DNA of 64,000 nucleotides, taken from positions 29,087-93,086 of the forward strand of contig NZ_VPFL01000015.1 of the NCBI RefSeq assembly GCF_008014345.1, in the 5' to 3' direction. Positions within the stretch are counted from its first letter, which is position 1; the number at the start of each line of letters is the position of its first letter. The notes beneath the pieces were generated by a model. The model saw only the letters and a list, made by a program, of their open reading frames with translations. It did not search any database and had not been told where the DNA came from. Of the stretch, positions 9,953-18,964 are shown piece after piece. The position numbers and the translations under genes were made by a program. This DNA comes from Pelomicrobium methylotrophicum. Lineage in GTDB: Bacteria > Pseudomonadota > Gammaproteobacteria > Burkholderiales > UBA6910.

Positions 9953-12424
9953 TCATGCTGTCTGCCTGGCTGTATTGGGCGGAGCTGTCGCCTCGGGCTT
10001 CTTGGCCATCCCGAAGTCCGGCGGGAAGTCGTCCACCATGATGACCTCCCGCCTCAAGGCACGAGCCTCATCCAGTGCGTCGAACTCCTCCCGCGTAATA
10101 ACGCTTCGCTCCAGGGCAAGCCTCGCCTGGTCCTCCTGCCGCCCGGAACCAAACATTCCTTCCTTCGCTGCAGCCCGTATCTTCGCTTCGACCACCTCGG
10201 CGCGAATGGTCGCCGCGAGCGCCCGCTCGAGCTGGGCCATGGGCTCCTGGGGCGCCTTCGGCAAGTAGATGCCGTCAGTGAGACGATCCCGGACTGCGCC
10301 GGGCGCGAGCACCCGCTCAACCACTTCGCGGCCCAACCGGTCGCTTGGGGGTGCCTGCCGTCGCCCCAGAGGCAATGTCATCACGCGCAGCAGCCACGCC
10401 AGCGGACGGCTGGGGAAATTTTGGATCAAGCCGGCAAGCGCCTCCTCGATGCGGTAGAGGATGTCCTCCAAACCCCAGCGCACGAGCGGCAGGTCTTCCG
10501 CTGGCCGACCATCGTCCTCGTAGCGTTTGAGCACTGCAGAGCCCAGGTAGAGCTGGCTTAGCACGTCGCCCAGGCGGGCCGAGATGCGCTCGCGGCGCTT
10601 GAGCGAACCCCCCAGCGTGAGCATCGCCATATCGGCGGCAAAGGCGAGAGCGGCCGAGTAGCGGGTGAGCCTCTGGTAATAGCGGGCAAGTACCGGCGCG
10701 CCGGCTGCACTGGCGCCACGACCACCGGTCAGACCGAGCACAAAGCTGCGCACGGCGTTGGACAGGACAAAGCCGATGTGGCCCCACAGCGCCTCATCGA
10801 ACGCCGAGCGCGCCTTCTCCAGATCGGCCTCGCGGGTAGCCGCGATTTCCTTCAACACGTAGGGATGGCAGCGGATGGCACCCTGGCCGAAGATGATCAT
10901 GCTGCGGGTCAGGATATTGGCGCCCTCCACCGTGATGCCGATGGGAGTGTGCTGGTAGGCTCGGCCCAGGGTGTTTCGGGGACCGAGGCAGATGCCCTTG
11001 CCCCCGTGCACATCCATGGCGTCGTTGATGACCTGGCGTCCCCGCTCGGTCAGGTGGTACTTGCAGATGGCGGAAATCACCGACGGCCTCTCGCCCAGGT
11101 CCACCGCGCTCGCGGTCATCATCCGCGCGGCGTCCATCACGTAGGTGTTGCCGGCAATGCGGGCGAGCGCCTCTTGCACCCCTTCGAACCGCCCGATCGG
11201 GGTCTTGAACTGCACCCGCACCCGGGCATAGGCGCTGGTTGCCCGGGCGGCGAGCTTGGCGCTGCCCGTGGCGGAAGCCGGCAACGAGATGGAACGCCCG
11301 GCTGCCAGACATTCCATGAGCATACGCCAGCCCTGGCCCACGCAGTCACGACCGCCGATCACCCAGTCCAAGGGAATGAACACGTCCTTGCCCCAGTTGG
11401 GACCGTTTTGGAACGCGGCGTTGAGCGGCAGGTGCCGGCGCCCGATGTGGACGCCCGGGTGCCGCGTGGGAATGAGGGCCAGGGTGATGCCGATGTCTTC
11501 CTTGTCGCCAAGCAGATGCTCCGGATCGTATAGGCGAAAGGCAAGGCCCAGCAGGGTCGCCACCGGGCCAAGGGTAATGTAGCGCTTTTCCCAAGTGAGC
11601 CGGATGCCCAACACCTCCCGGCCCTGGTGCTCGCCGCGGCAGACGATCCCGAAGTCGGGGAGGGCGCTCGCGTCGGAGCCGGCCTCAGGCCCCGTGAGCG
11701 CGAAGCAGGGAATCTCTTCGCCGCGGGCGAGGCGCGGCAGATAATAGGTTTTTTGTTCCTCAGTACCGTAATTGAGGAGCAGCTCTGCCGGCCCCAGGGA
11801 GTTGGGCACCATGACCGTGACAGCGGCGGTGCCGCTGCGGCTCGCCAGCTTCGTGATGACCTGGGAGTGGGCGAACGCGGAAAACCCCAGGCCGCCGTAT
11901 TGCTTGGGGATGATCATCCCCAGGAAGCCCTTGTCCTTGATGAACTGCCACACGTGGGGTGGGAGGTCGTACCACTCGTGGGTGACGCGCCACTCGTCCA
12001 CCATGGCGCACAGCGCCTCCACCGGTCCCTCCAGGAACGCTTTTTCCTCCTCAGAAAGCTGGGGCTTGGGCGTTGACAGGAGCTTTTTCCAGTCGGGCCG
12101 TCCGCTGAAGAGCTCGCCGTCCCACCACACGGTGCCCGACTCCAGCGCTTCCTGCTCGGTGGAAGACACCTGGGGCAACACCCGCTGGAACCAGCCGAAC
12201 AGCCGGTCACTCACCAACGCTCGGCGCAGGGACGTCACGTTGAGGGACACGGCCGCGAGGGCCAGCAGTGCAAGGAGCCATACAAGCCATTGAGCAGCGC
12301 CCCCCAACGTGCTGAAGATGAACGCGGCGAGCGCCGCTCCGGCCCACGCGACACCGGAGACGCCACGAAACGCCAGGGTGGCGGCGAGGGCGACGAGAGC
12401 AATGAGCCAGGCAGCCGTTGCCAT
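9953..12424 (-). CDS. fadE: Large acyl-CoA dehydrogenase, FadE type
   Basis: FAD enzyme catalysing the first oxidation of beta-oxidation (acyl-CoA to trans-2-enoyl-CoA). The 823 residues match the long FadE class. Two or three hydrophobic segments occupy residues 3-65, suggesting membrane association. Then come the acyl-CoA dehydrogenase N, middle (CFALTGPEAGSDA) and C domains, with the likely catalytic Glu in TVEGANILTRSMII, and a FadE-specific C-terminal extension. ATG 12424 follows GGAGGAG by a short spacer and is preferred over an in-frame GTG at 12436. It lies 123 bp downstream of psrA on the same strand, which suggests PsrA control. Confidence 0.92.
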   Translation of the reverse strand: MATAAWLIALVALAATLAFRGVSGVAWAGAALAAFIFSTLGGAAQWLVWLLALLALAAVSLNVTSLRRALVSDRLFGWFQRVLPQVSSTEQEALESGTVWWDGELFSGRPDWKKLLSTPKPQLSEEEKAFLEGPVEALCAMVDEWRVTHEWYDLPPHVWQFIKDKGFLGMIIPKQYGGLGFSAFAHSQVITKLASRSGTAAVTVMVPNSLGPAELLLNYGTEEQKTYYLPRLARGEEIPCFALTGPEAGSDASALPDFGIVCRGEHQGREVLGIRLTWEKRYITLGPVATLLGLAFRLYDPEHLLGDKEDIGITLALIPTRHPGVHIGRRHLPLNAAFQNGPNWGKDVFIPLDWVIGGRDCVGQGWRMLMECLAAGRSISLPASATGSAKLAARATSAYARVRVQFKTPIGRFEGVQEALARIAGNTYVMDAARMMTASAVDLGERPSVISAICKYHLTERGRQVINDAMDVHGGKGICLGPRNTLGRAYQHTPIGITVEGANILTRSMIIFGQGAIRCHPYVLKEIAATREADLEKARSAFDEALWGHIGFVLSNAVRSFVLGLTGGRGASAAGAPVLARYYQRLTRYSAALAFAADMAMLTLGGSLKRRERISARLGDVLSQLYLGSAVLKRYEDDGRPAEDLPLVRWGLEDILYRIEEALAGLIQNFPSRPLAWLLRVMTLPLGRRQAPPSDRLGREVVERVLAPGAVRDRLTDGIYLPKAPQEPMAQLERALAATIRAEVVEAKIRAAAKEGMFGSGRQEDQARLALERSVITREEFDALDEARALRREVIMVDDFPPDFGMAKKPEATAPPNTARQTA

Positions 12425-12547
12425 TCTCTCCTCCACATTGCGCTTGCTCGATCCGTCTTACCGCTCCTCTGCGCAGCGGTGCTTTCTCTCCGGCGTCTGA
12501 CGGTCAGCCTGGACCGTTTCACGAGAGGAGACGTGCGAAACATCCGG

Positions 12548-13234
12548 CTAGGCCCGCTTACGCTTCGCCCTTGGCTGCTCCACCACCCGAGGCCGAGGCA
12601 GCGGCGCCGTCAATCCCCCCACCGCAAAAGGAATCAAGTGCCGGATGATGGTCTCGGGCTGATCGCTGCCTTCCAGCGAGTAGCTGCAGATCAGGCGCAA
12701 GGCGTCGTGACCCGCCATGCTGTAGGCGATGGCCCCGAACAGGAAGTGCAGCCGCCACACCAGCTCCTCTTCGGGGAGCTGGGGCAGCGCCCGGGCAAAC
12801 GCCGCCTTGTAGCGCATGACCACTTCCCGGTACTGTTCCGGAAGGAAGTCACGCATGTACCCCGCGGGCTCGGCGAAGGCCTGCCCCAGCAGCCGAAGGA
12901 ATACCGCACCCCCCCGCAGCGGGTCCCGCGAAAGTCGCAGGGAGGCGCAAAGGAACGCCTCCAAAATCTTTTCCGGCGCGAGCGGCTTGCCCTGGGCCTC
13001 CCGCTCCAATTGATCCAGGATCGCCACCCGTTCCTGGTTCAAGGGGCCGAGACGCCGGCTGAATACGGCTTTGATCAGTTCCTCCTTGGAGCCGAAGTGG
13101 TAGTTCACCGCTGCGAGGTTGACGCCGGCCCGAGCCGTAATCATCCGCAGTGAGGTCGCCACAAACCCCCGCTCCATGAACAGCGCTTCGGCGGCGTCCA
13201 GGATGCGGTCCTTGGTGTCTGGGGCGCGCTCCAT
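12548..13234 (-). CDS. psrA: TetR-family fatty acid regulator PsrA
   Basis: TetR-type repressor. In pseudomonads PsrA senses long-chain fatty acids and controls beta-oxidation genes. The helix-turn-helix region reads ERGFVATSLRMITARAGVNL then AAVNYHFGSK and AVFSRRLGPL, very close to what I know of Pseudomonas PsrA. The C-terminal ligand domain contains RLHFLFGAIAYSMAG. I start at ATG 13234 (MERAPDTKDRILDAAE), which aligns with the known family start. ATG 13288 is in frame and closer to the promoter, and would add 18 residues. Neither has a strong ribosome binding site. A promoter with an overlapping palindrome precedes it, implying autoregulation. Confidence 0.88.
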   Translation of the reverse strand: MERAPDTKDRILDAAEALFMERGFVATSLRMITARAGVNLAAVNYHFGSKEELIKAVFSRRLGPLNQERVAILDQLEREAQGKPLAPEKILEAFLCASLRLSRDPLRGGAVFLRLLGQAFAEPAGYMRDFLPEQYREVVMRYKAAFARALPQLPEEELVWRLHFLFGAIAYSMAGHDALRLICSYSLEGSDQPETIIRHLIPFAVGGLTAPLPRPRVVEQPRAKRKRA

Positions 13235-13302
13235 TTCCGCGTGCAATTGCGGAACGTCGTCGCAAGGCCGGTGGGGCTTGGGCGGCATAGTCAAACGTCT
13301 GA

Positions 13303-13320
13303 TTCAAACGAACGTTTGAA
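13303..13320 (-). promoter_or_regulatory. psrA: Candidate PsrA operator
   Basis: An 18-bp inverted repeat with perfect 8-bp arms, TTCAAACG-AA-CGTTTGAA. It matches the PsrA consensus as I recall it, (G/C)AAAC-N2-4-GTTT(G/C). It abuts the -10 element of the psrA promoter and would cover the transcription start. A degenerate half-site (GTTTGA at 13291-13296 on the minus strand) lies next to it. No second full copy was noticed upstream of the other fatty acid genes in the window. Confidence 0.75.
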
Positions 13321-13349
13321 CTATGGCGCAAGGCCGGTGCCGGTGTCAA
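13320..13349 (-). promoter_or_regulatory. psrA: Sigma70-type promoter of psrA
   Basis: On the minus strand a perfect -35 TTGACA (13344-13349) is followed after 18 bp by CATAGT (13320-13325), four of six matches to the -10. The predicted start near 13313 falls inside the operator palindrome, a typical repressor arrangement. Confidence 0.65.
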
Positions 13350-13387
13350 GCAGATCTTTTCGGAAATCAGCCGACCGCCAAGCAGGG

Positions 13388-15181
13388 TCAGAACGCCGTC
13401 TCTTCCAACGCGAGGACACTGTCCGACCCGTGGGTCACGGTGTGGGCGAGCCCCGCGGCCTGGGGTAGAAGGTGATCGGCGTAGAAGCGGGCCGTCACCA
13501 CCTTGGCCCGATGCCAGGCCGCATCGGCCTCGGGACTTTGCATGCGCTGCCGGGCAACGCCGGCGGCTTTCGCCAACAGCCAACCCCCGGCCACGAGGCC
13601 AAAGAGCTTGAGATACGGCACCGCGCCAGCAGCAGCGGCCGAGGGGTTGTCCGGATAGGTCTTGAGGAGCCACCGGCTCGCTTCCTCAAGGGCCTCCAGG
13701 CCTTGAGTCACCGCCTTCGCCACGGGCATGAGTTCCGCATCACCGAGGCGCTCCAAGGCCTGCGCGTCGGTGCGCGCGCGCCGGATGAAGGCGGTGGCTG
13801 TCGCACCGCCGTCGCGCACGAGCTTGCGTCCCACCAGGTCGTTGGCCTGGATGCCGGTCGTGCCCTCGTAGATGGGCGTGATGCGGGCATCGCGCAGGTG
13901 CTGGCAGGCCCCCGTTTCCTCGATGAAACCCATGCCCCCATGGACCTGGATGCCGGTGGAAGCGACCTCCACGGACTGCTCGGTGCACCAGCCTTTCACC
14001 ACCGGGGTAAGGAGATCCACCAGCGACTGGGCCTCCCGCCGCACGGCGGGATCGGGATGGCGCTCCGCTCGATCCAGGAACCCGCAAGCGAAATAGGCGA
14101 GCGCGCGCATCGCTTCCACCTGAGCCTTCATGCCCATGAGCATGCGCCGCACATCCGGATGGCGGATGATGGGCACCCGCTCTTCCCAAGGCCGCCCCAC
14201 CGGGCGGCCCTGCACCCGCTCCTTGGCGTAGGCCGCGGCCTGCTGGTACGCGCGCTCGGCAATGGCCACGCCTTCGAGCCCCACCGCCAGGCGGGCATGA
14301 TTCATCATCGTGAACATGTATTCGAGCCCTCGGTGGGGCTCGCCCACCAGGTAGCCGACGGCGCCTTCGTTCTCGCCGTAAGCCATCACCGCGGTGGGGC
14401 TCGCGTGGATGCCCATCTTGTGCTCCAGCGACACCGCCTGCACGTCGTTGCGCGGGCCTAAGCTTCCGTCCCGGTTCACCAGGAACTTGGGCACGATGAA
14501 AAGGGAGATCCCCTTCACGCCTTCGGGGGCATCCGGCAGGCGGGCCAGCACCAGGTGGACGATGTTCTCCGCCATGTCGTGCTCGCCCCAGGTGATGAAG
14601 ATCTTGGTGCCCCGGAGGCGGTAATGCCCCCCCTCGGGGATTGCGCGGGTGCGCACCGCCGAGAGGTCGGAGCCCGCCTGGGGCTCCGTGAGATTCATGG
14701 TGCCGGTCCATTCGCCCGAGACCAGCTTGGGCAGGAACGTCTCCTGCTGGGCTTCCGAGCCGTGGGCCCAGATCGCCTTGACCGCCGCCGCCGTGAGCAT
14801 GGGGCAGAGGGAAAAGGCCAGGTTGGCCGACTTCCACATCTCGTGCACGGGCTTCGCCACGAGCTGCGGCAGGCCCTGGCCACCGAAGCGCGGATCGGCG
14901 TCCAGTCCATTCCAGCCGGCTTCGACGAAACGCCGGTACGCTTCGCGAAAGCCCGGCGGCGTGACCACCTGACCGCCCTCGAGCCGGCTGCCGTGCCGGT
15001 CGCCGACAACGTTTAAGGGCGCTAGCACTTCAGCAGCGAATTTCGCCGCCTCCTCAAGGATGGCGTCCACGAGATCCGGCGTCACCTCTTCGTAACCGGG
15101 CAGCGCCGCCACCGCAGGCAGGCCCGCCAGTTCGTTCAGCACGAAGCGCATGTCCTGGAGGGGGGCAGCGTAGCGGGTCAT
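13388..15181 (-). CDS. Acyl-CoA dehydrogenase with C-terminal extension domain
   Basis: 597-residue FAD-dependent acyl-CoA dehydrogenase of the long subfamily that includes DmdC-type and many uncharacterised fatty acyl enzymes. Visible landmarks are WTGTMNLTEPQAGSDLSAVR (flavin/substrate loop), the middle-domain stretch MGIHASPTAVM, ITPIYEGTTGIQANDLVG (expected catalytic Glu in YEGTTG) and an extra C-terminal helical domain. The start MTRYAAPLQDMRFVLNEL is typical of the subfamily. It lies 66 bp after etfA, its electron acceptor gene, on the same strand. Chain-length preference cannot be read from sequence, and 3-methylmercaptopropionyl-CoA is only one known substrate of relatives. Confidence 0.9.
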   Translation of the reverse strand: MTRYAAPLQDMRFVLNELAGLPAVAALPGYEEVTPDLVDAILEEAAKFAAEVLAPLNVVGDRHGSRLEGGQVVTPPGFREAYRRFVEAGWNGLDADPRFGGQGLPQLVAKPVHEMWKSANLAFSLCPMLTAAAVKAIWAHGSEAQQETFLPKLVSGEWTGTMNLTEPQAGSDLSAVRTRAIPEGGHYRLRGTKIFITWGEHDMAENIVHLVLARLPDAPEGVKGISLFIVPKFLVNRDGSLGPRNDVQAVSLEHKMGIHASPTAVMAYGENEGAVGYLVGEPHRGLEYMFTMMNHARLAVGLEGVAIAERAYQQAAAYAKERVQGRPVGRPWEERVPIIRHPDVRRMLMGMKAQVEAMRALAYFACGFLDRAERHPDPAVRREAQSLVDLLTPVVKGWCTEQSVEVASTGIQVHGGMGFIEETGACQHLRDARITPIYEGTTGIQANDLVGRKLVRDGGATATAFIRRARTDAQALERLGDAELMPVAKAVTQGLEALEEASRWLLKTYPDNPSAAAAGAVPYLKLFGLVAGGWLLAKAAGVARQRMQSPEADAAWHRAKVVTARFYADHLLPQAAGLAHTVTHGSDSVLALEETAF

Positions 15182-15247
15182 CGCGACACTCCATTGAAAA
15201 TTGTGAATCGTGAGCCGCGAGCGGCAAATGACCAGTCGAGGCCAGCT

Positions 15248-16210
15248 TCAACTTTCATTGCCTGGGCCTGACTGCTTGTCCAGCTCGGCCACGAGCTCAG
15301 GCACCGCTTGGAAGAGGTCGGCCACCAGCCCGTAGTCAGCCACCTGGAAGATGGGCGCCTCCGCGTCCTTGTTGATGGCCACGATCACCTTGGCCTCCTT
15401 CATGCCGGCGAGATGCTGGATCGCGCCCGAGATGCCCACCGCGATGTAGAGCTCCGGCGCGACGACCTTGCCGGTCTGCCCCACCTGGTAGTCGTTGGGC
15501 ACGAAACCCGCGTCCACGGCGGCGCGGGAGGCGCCGATGGCGGCGTTCAGCTTGTCGGCCAGGGGCTCGAGCAGTTTTCTGAAGTTCTCCGCGCTCCCGA
15601 GACCCCGGCCGCCCGAGACCACGACCCGGGCGGAAGCGAGCTCCGGACGCGCCGAGCGGGTGAGTTCCTGCCCGATCAGGCGGGAAAGGCCCGCATCCGG
15701 GGGCGCTTCCACCTCCTCGATGGTGGTGGCCCCGTCCTCCTTGGGTGCGGCCTCGAAAGCGGTGGTGCGCACGGTGACCACTTTGACGGGGTCGGTCGCC
15801 TGCACCGTGGCGAACGCGTTACCGGCATAGATGGGCCGCACGAAGGTATCGGGGGACTGCACCGCCACGATGTCGGAAACCTGGGCCACATCCAGCAGCG
15901 CCGCCACCCGCGGCATCACGTTCTTGCCGAAGGTGGTGGCGGGCGCCAGCAAGTGGCTGTAGCTCGGGGCGAGCCGGGCGATCAGGGGCGCTAGGTTTTC
16001 CGCCAGCATGGTCCCAAGCTGGGGCGCGTCGGCGAGCAGCACCTTGGTCACCCCGCCCACCCTGGCCGCAGCTTCGGCGATGGGGCGGCAATCCGATCCC
16101 GCCACCAGGACGTGGACATACGCATCGATGCAGGCAGCCGCGGTGACGGTGTTGAGCGTCGCCGGTTTGAGCGCGGCGCCGTCGTGTTCGGCAATGACCA
16201 GGACCGCCAT
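15248..16210 (-). CDS. etfA: Electron transfer flavoprotein subunit alpha
   Basis: The alpha subunit binds FAD in the soluble ETF heterodimer that takes electrons from acyl-CoA dehydrogenases and passes them to ETF-quinone oxidoreductase. The 320 residues start [20 protein letters not shown] and carry the C-terminal FAD domain with [14 protein letters not shown], the [19 protein letters not shown] block and [17 protein letters not shown]. Its ATG overlaps the etfB stop (TGATG), indicating translational coupling. Acyl-CoA dehydrogenase lies directly downstream. Confidence 0.96.
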   Translation of the reverse strand: MAVLVIAEHDGAALKPATLNTVTAAACIDAYVHVLVAGSDCRPIAEAAARVGGVTKVLLADAPQLGTMLAENLAPLIARLAPSYSHLLAPATTFGKNVMPRVAALLDVAQVSDIVAVQSPDTFVRPIYAGNAFATVQATDPVKVVTVRTTAFEAAPKEDGATTIEEVEAPPDAGLSRLIGQELTRSARPELASARVVVSGGRGLGSAENFRKLLEPLADKLNAAIGASRAAVDAGFVPNDYQVGQTGKVVAPELYIAVGISGAIQHLAGMKEAKVIVAINKDAEAPIFQVADYGLVADLFQAVPELVAELDKQSGPGNES

Positions 16211-16959
16211 CAGATCACTTTCGCTTCGTGCTTGAGCTTGTACACCAACTCTTTCACGTCGGCCACCCGCACGCCGCCTTTGCGCTTGGGGGGTTCCTCC
16301 ACCTTGAGGGTTTTCAAGCGCGGCGTGACATCGACCCCCAGCGCCTCGGGGGTGAGCGCCTCCAGGGGCTTTTTCCTCGCCTTCATGATGTTGGGCAGCG
16401 TCACATAGCGCGGCTCGTTCAGGCGCAGATCCGTGGTGATGACCGCCGGGAGTCTCAATTCCACCGTCTCGAGCCCGCCGTCGATCTCCCGCGTGACCCG
16501 GACGCGGCCTTCGCCCACCTCGACCTTGGAAGCGAACGTGCCCTGGGGCCAGCCGAGCAGCGCCGCCAGCATTTGTCCGGTCTGGTTGGCGTCGTCGTCG
16601 ATCGCCTGCTTGCCCAGGATCACCAGCTCGGGCTGCTCCCGCTCCACGAGCGCCTTGAGCAGCTTCGCCACCGCCAGCGGCTGCAGCTCCGCCTGGGTTT
16701 CCACCAGGATGGCCCGGTCCGCCCCCATGGCCAGTGCCGTGCGCAAGGTCTCCTGGCATTGGGCAACACCCATGGAAACGGCGACGATCTCGGCTGCCTT
16801 GCCCCCTTCCTTGAGCCGCACCGCTTCCTCCACTGCAATCTCGTCGAAGGGGTTCATGGACATTTTGACGTTGGCCGTCTCCACGCCCGCGCCGTCCGCC
16901 TTGACGCGGACCTTCACGTTGTAGTCGACCACCCGCTTGACCGGAACCAGGATCTTCAT
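16210..16959 (-). CDS. etfB: Electron transfer flavoprotein subunit beta
   Basis: ETF beta subunit (249 residues), which binds AMP and docks on acyl-CoA dehydrogenases. It begins [19 protein letters not shown] and contains [16 protein letters not shown] and the AMP-loop/recognition region [16 protein letters not shown], both characteristic. The start at ATG 16959 lies only 5 bp after the livM stop, so etfBA appears to be transcribed with the transporter genes. This is an unusual but informative coupling of acid import and oxidation. The stop overlaps the etfA start by one base. Confidence 0.96.
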   Translation of the reverse strand: MKILVPVKRVVDYNVKVRVKADGAGVETANVKMSMNPFDEIAVEEAVRLKEGGKAAEIVAVSMGVAQCQETLRTALAMGADRAILVETQAELQPLAVAKLLKALVEREQPELVILGKQAIDDDANQTGQMLAALLGWPQGTFASKVEVGEGRVRVTREIDGGLETVELRLPAVITTDLRLNEPRYVTLPNIMKARKKPLEALTPEALGVDVTPRLKTLKVEEPPKRKGGVRVADVKELVYKLKHEAKVI

Positions 16960-16964
16960 CGCCT

Positions 16965-17984
16965 TCACCGAATAGAAATGCCCGAGCGGCGGCAGAGCGC
17001 TTCCAGCTCGCCCACGATCCCGCGCCGGAACAGCAACACGCAGATCACGAAAATCGTCCCCGTGAGAACCGTCACCCACTCGCCGAGCTCGGCGCCGTAA
17101 TTCTGCAGCGTGACCAGGACGACGGCGCCCACCACCGGGCCGAACACCGTGCCCATGCCGCCCACCAGGGTCATCAGAACCACTTCGCCGGACATGTGCC
17201 AATGCACGTCGGTCAGCGACGCCAGTTGGAACACCAGCGTCTTGGTGGAGCCCGCCAGGCCCGAAAGCGCCGCCGAGAGCACGAAGGCCACCAGCTTGAA
17301 CTTGTCCACGTCGTAGCCCAGGGAAATGGCCCGGGGCTCGTTTTCCCGGATCGCCTTCAACACTTGTCCGAACGGCGAATGGATGGTGCGGTAGATCACC
17401 CAGAAGCCGAACAGGAACACGGCGAGCACGAAGAAGTACATGTTCATCATCTGGCTCAGGTCCACGATCCCCAGCAGGGTGCCGCGGGGCACGCCCTGCA
17501 GTCCGTCCTCGCCCCCGGTAAACGGAAACTGCAGGGCCAGGAAGTACATCATCTGCGCGAGCGCCAAGGTGATCATGGCGAAGTAAATCCCCGAGCGCCG
17601 GATGGCCAAGCTGCCGAAGAGGTAGCCCAACAGCGCCGCGAAAGCGGTTCCGGCCAGGATGCCCAGCTCCGGGGAAAAACCCATGACCTTCACGGTGTGC
17701 CCGGTCATGTAGCCGGCCCAGCCGAGAAACGCGGCGTGGCCGAAAGACAGCAACCCGGTATAGCCCAAGAGCAGGTTGAAGGCGCAGGCGAAGAGGGCAA
17801 AGCACAGCACCTTCATCACGAACACCGGGTATACCAGGAAGGGCGCAACAAAACCCGCCGCCACGAGCAGCGCCCAGCCGATGGCGTGGGCCCGATTGAT
17901 CCGTCCCAGCCGGATCCATTTCGCACCGGCGATTCGAGTCGCCACGCTCCCCGCGGATTGGCCGTTGCCGACTCTTCCCTCCAT
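16965..17984 (-). CDS. livM: Branched-chain amino acid-type ABC transporter permease LivM
   Basis: Inner-membrane permease of the hydrophobic amino acid transporter (HAAT) family, 339 residues. After a roughly 30-residue cytoplasmic N-terminus it has about eight to ten membrane segments, with family blocks [21 protein letters not shown] and [12 protein letters not shown]. The EAA-like cytoplasmic loop reads [19 protein letters not shown]. It begins 1 bp after the livH stop and ends 5 bp before etfB. The true substrate may be an organic acid rather than leucine, given the acyl-CoA ligase and oxidation genes around it (inference). Confidence 0.93.
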   Translation of the reverse strand: MEGRVGNGQSAGSVATRIAGAKWIRLGRINRAHAIGWALLVAAGFVAPFLVYPVFVMKVLCFALFACAFNLLLGYTGLLSFGHAAFLGWAGYMTGHTVKVMGFSPELGILAGTAFAALLGYLFGSLAIRRSGIYFAMITLALAQMMYFLALQFPFTGGEDGLQGVPRGTLLGIVDLSQMMNMYFFVLAVFLFGFWVIYRTIHSPFGQVLKAIRENEPRAISLGYDVDKFKLVAFVLSAALSGLAGSTKTLVFQLASLTDVHWHMSGEVVLMTLVGGMGTVFGPVVGAVVLVTLQNYGAELGEWVTVLTGTIFVICVLLFRRGIVGELEALCRRSGISIR

Positions 17985-17985
17985 C

Positions 17986-18870
17986 CTATCGCTCCTTGCC
18001 GAACAGACCCGCCGGACGCGTGAGCAGCACGATGGCCATGATCACGAACACCACCACCGCGGACGCTTCCGGATAGTACACCTTGGTCAGGCCTTCGATC
18101 AGCCCCAGCCCCAGACCGGTCACGATGGAGCCCAGAATGGACCCCATGCCGCCGATCACCACCACGGCGAACACCACGATGATCAGGTTGGAGCCCATGA
18201 CCGGGTTGACATTGAAGATCGGCGCCGCCAGCACGCCGGCAAAAGCGGCCAGCGCCACCCCGAAGCCGTACGTCAGGGTGATCACCAGGGGCACGTTGAC
18301 GCCGAACGCCTGGAGCAGCTTGGGGTTTTCCGTGCCGGCGCGCAGGTACGCCCCCAGCTTGGTGCGCTCGATGAAATACCAGGTCGCGAGACACACCACC
18401 AGGGAGGCCACGACCACCCAGGCACGGTAGTTGGGCAGGAACATGAACCCCAGGTCCATCCCGCCGGCCAGCAGCTCCGGCACGGGGTAACGCTCGCCCG
18501 AGATGCCGAATTGGTAGCGGAACAGGCCCTCGATGATAAGGGCGAGGCCGAAGGTGAAGAGCAGCCCATACAGGTGATCCAGCTTGTACAGCCACTGCAG
18601 CATGGCGCGCTCGATGATGATGCCGGTCAACCCCACCACCAGAGGGGAAAGCAAAAGCGCCCACCAGTAGTTGATGCCCAGGTAGGTCAACCCGATCCAG
18701 GCGCAGAACGCCCCCATCATGTACTGGGCGCCGTGGGCGAAATTGATGATGTTGAGCATCCCGAAAATGATGGCGAGCCCCAAGCTCAGGATGGCATAGA
18801 AGGAGCCGTTGATCAGGCCGATCAGGAGCTGGGCCATCAACGCCTGCAGGGGAACGCCGAAGATCTCCAT
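17986..18870 (-). CDS. livH: Branched-chain amino acid-type ABC transporter permease LivH
   Basis: Second HAAT permease, 294 residues with about eight hydrophobic segments. The hallmarks are LLIGLINGSFYAILSLGLAI with FGMLNIINFAHGAQYMMGAF near the N-terminus and AFAGVLAAPIFNVNPVMG with VIGGMGSILGSIVTGLGLGL near the C-terminus. It pairs with LivM to form the channel for the binding protein encoded upstream. A 94-bp gap with a hairpin separates it from the binding-protein gene. Confidence 0.94.
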   Translation of the reverse strand: MEIFGVPLQALMAQLLIGLINGSFYAILSLGLAIIFGMLNIINFAHGAQYMMGAFCAWIGLTYLGINYWWALLLSPLVVGLTGIIIERAMLQWLYKLDHLYGLLFTFGLALIIEGLFRYQFGISGERYPVPELLAGGMDLGFMFLPNYRAWVVVASLVVCLATWYFIERTKLGAYLRAGTENPKLLQAFGVNVPLVITLTYGFGVALAAFAGVLAAPIFNVNPVMGSNLIIVVFAVVVIGGMGSILGSIVTGLGLGLIEGLTKVYYPEASAVVVFVIMAIVLLTRPAGLFGKER

Positions 18871-18905
18871 CGCCTCGCTCCGCTTGAACGGGAAGGTGGA
18901 AACCG

Positions 18906-18921
18906 GGGCGGGGATCCGCCC
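18906..18921 (-). terminator. Intercistronic hairpin between the binding-protein gene and livH
   Basis: GGGCGG-GGAT-CCGCCC forms a 6-bp GC stem in the 94-bp gap. On the minus strand only a short GGTTT follows, so full termination is doubtful. A partial terminator or mRNA-stabilising hairpin that keeps the binding protein more abundant than the permeases is plausible. Confidence 0.35.
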
Positions 18922-18964
18922 GCGGTCCCGTGGCTGCGCCCCGGCCTCATCCTGCTGTCTTCGC

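Noticed and set aside
12437..12547. Second PsrA operator before fadE (GTTTC...GAAAC near 12520)
   Set aside because: The half-sites point the wrong way (GTTTC first) and the arms are interrupted, so it does not match the GAAAC...GTTTC layout.
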